Of a stretch of DNA of 64,000 nt, positions 63,579-64,000 are shown in pieces. Source of the stretch: Phytophthora sp. 'mugwort' (lineage: Eukaryota > Oomycota > Peronosporomycetes > Peronosporales > Peronosporaceae); assembly GCA_033558025.1 (NCBI GenBank), contig JAUCEF010000017.1, positions 2,604,001 to 2,668,000 of the forward strand, read 5' to 3'. Below the pieces are notes generated by a model. It searched no databases, was not told the origin of the DNA, and saw nothing but the letters and a program-made list of their open reading frames with translations. The number at the start of each line of letters is the position of its first letter. Position 1 is the stretch's first letter. The translations under genes and the position numbers were made by a program.

Positions 63579-63992
63579 TCAAGAGAGACTTCCGTTCGTG
63601 TCTTTTGCTTCGATGTCAGTGACAGGCATACGTATCCTGTCCATATCTTTCTTCAGCTTCAGTACTTGAGTGAGCAGCAAGTCCTGCCGACGAGTAGCTT
63701 CTTCTAACAGCGAGGCCACTTCTGTGATCATGATGGACATACCGGGGCTCACTCCAGTTGATCCAGCGCTGCCGGAATTTCGACGCACATTACTATTGAG
63801 ACGCACGGAAGTTGGCGTACGTATATGTGCACTATGCCGTTCGGGTGGCCGCTGTTCCAGCGGGAGTCGCTCTGTCGACGGATGACGAATAGGCAAACGG
63901 GTTAGAGTAGAGAGGGTCGGCGTTGATACTATTGGTACTGTTGGGGAAGTTGCGCTTCCCATGATCGGAGTAACAACATGCGACTTCCCCAT
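63579..63992 (-). CDS. Hypothetical small protein with C-terminal coiled coil
   Basis: ATG at 63992, 137 residues, single frame. The first 90 residues are Ser/Thr/Pro/Arg-rich (STPTLSTLTRLPIRHPSTER) and likely disordered. Residues about 93-125 form a short coiled coil (ITEVASLLEEATRRQDLLLT, QVLKLKKDMDRIRM). No family is recognised. The gene converges on the YTH gene (110 bp between stops) and starts 8 bases from the window edge, so an upstream exon may be missing. Confidence 0.6.
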   Translation of the reverse strand: MGKSHVVTPIMGSATSPTVPIVSTPTLSTLTRLPIRHPSTERLPLEQRPPERHSAHIRTPTSVRLNSNVRRNSGSAGSTGVSPGMSIMITEVASLLEEATRRQDLLLTQVLKLKKDMDRIRMPVTDIEAKDTNGSLS

Positions 63993-64000
63993 GGTAAAAG

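Noticed and set aside
1..64000. RXLR or Crinkler effector genes
   Set aside because: No short secreted frame with an RXLR-dEER or LFLAK pattern was found; the only clear signal peptide belongs to the thioredoxin-fold protein.
1..64000. rRNA, tRNA or CRISPR arrays
   Set aside because: No tRNA-like cloverleaf, rRNA stretch or regularly spaced repeat array was seen; regular repeats here are short tandem duplications.

Overview
The window looks like nuclear DNA of an oomycete, most likely a Phytophthora-type peronosporalean. This is inferred from three things: compact genes with short introns (67 to 216 nt, mostly GT[AG]NG..CAG), a repeat load dominated by Ty3/gypsy and Ty1/copia elements with hAT, Mariner, pogo, Harbinger and MULE relics, and a sharp switch from repeat-rich to gene-dense sequence. 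No species can be named from the sequence alone.

Repeat-rich part (1 to about 53.4 kb). A minus-strand Ty3/gypsy element (A) runs off the left edge, with its 5' LTR at 4241-4627. From 5 to 14 kb lies a graveyard of hAT pieces, an old Ty3 relic, a fragment of a protein-primed type-B DNA polymerase between 19-bp direct repeats, and a Mariner-like transposase end. An almost complete but dead 10.9-kb Ty3 element (B, 14392-25265) has two LTRs and a GTAC target duplication. It also has an antisense open region behind pol and a striking excess of the 7-mer GAACGGT. A frameshifted Harbinger/PIF transposase and a 531-bp MITE follow. The only host gene recognised in this part is a KIX-domain MED15-like Mediator subunit (28672-29974, minus). 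From 30507 to 40605 sits a giant inverted repeat: two copies of one Ty3 element (C), 4.4 kb each and nearly identical, facing each other around a 1.3-kb unique centre. Then come a second MITE, a pogo-type transposase relic, a copia element with both LTRs (43676-48688), two oppositely oriented hAT ends, a MULE and a pogo N-terminus.

Gene-dense part (53.5 to 64 kb). About 10.5 kb holds seven or eight host genes. They encode a PX-like/GOLD/coiled-coil protein, an ER thioredoxin-fold transmembrane protein (CGHC), a stand-alone DNA-binding protein derived from a Mariner-like transposase, a PWI plus RS-rich protein, an HN1/Jupiter-like small protein, an ankyrin-repeat protein with a likely N-myristoylation site, a YTH-domain RNA-binding protein and a small coiled-coil protein. 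PWI/RS and YTH suggest pre-mRNA processing and m6A reading; GOLD and the thioredoxin-fold protein suggest membrane traffic and ER folding. They are ordinary neighbouring housekeeping genes, not an operon-like system.

The most unusual items are the inverted Ty3 pair, the GAACGGT excess confined to element B, the polymerase fragment with its direct repeats, and the Mariner-derived DNA-binding gene.
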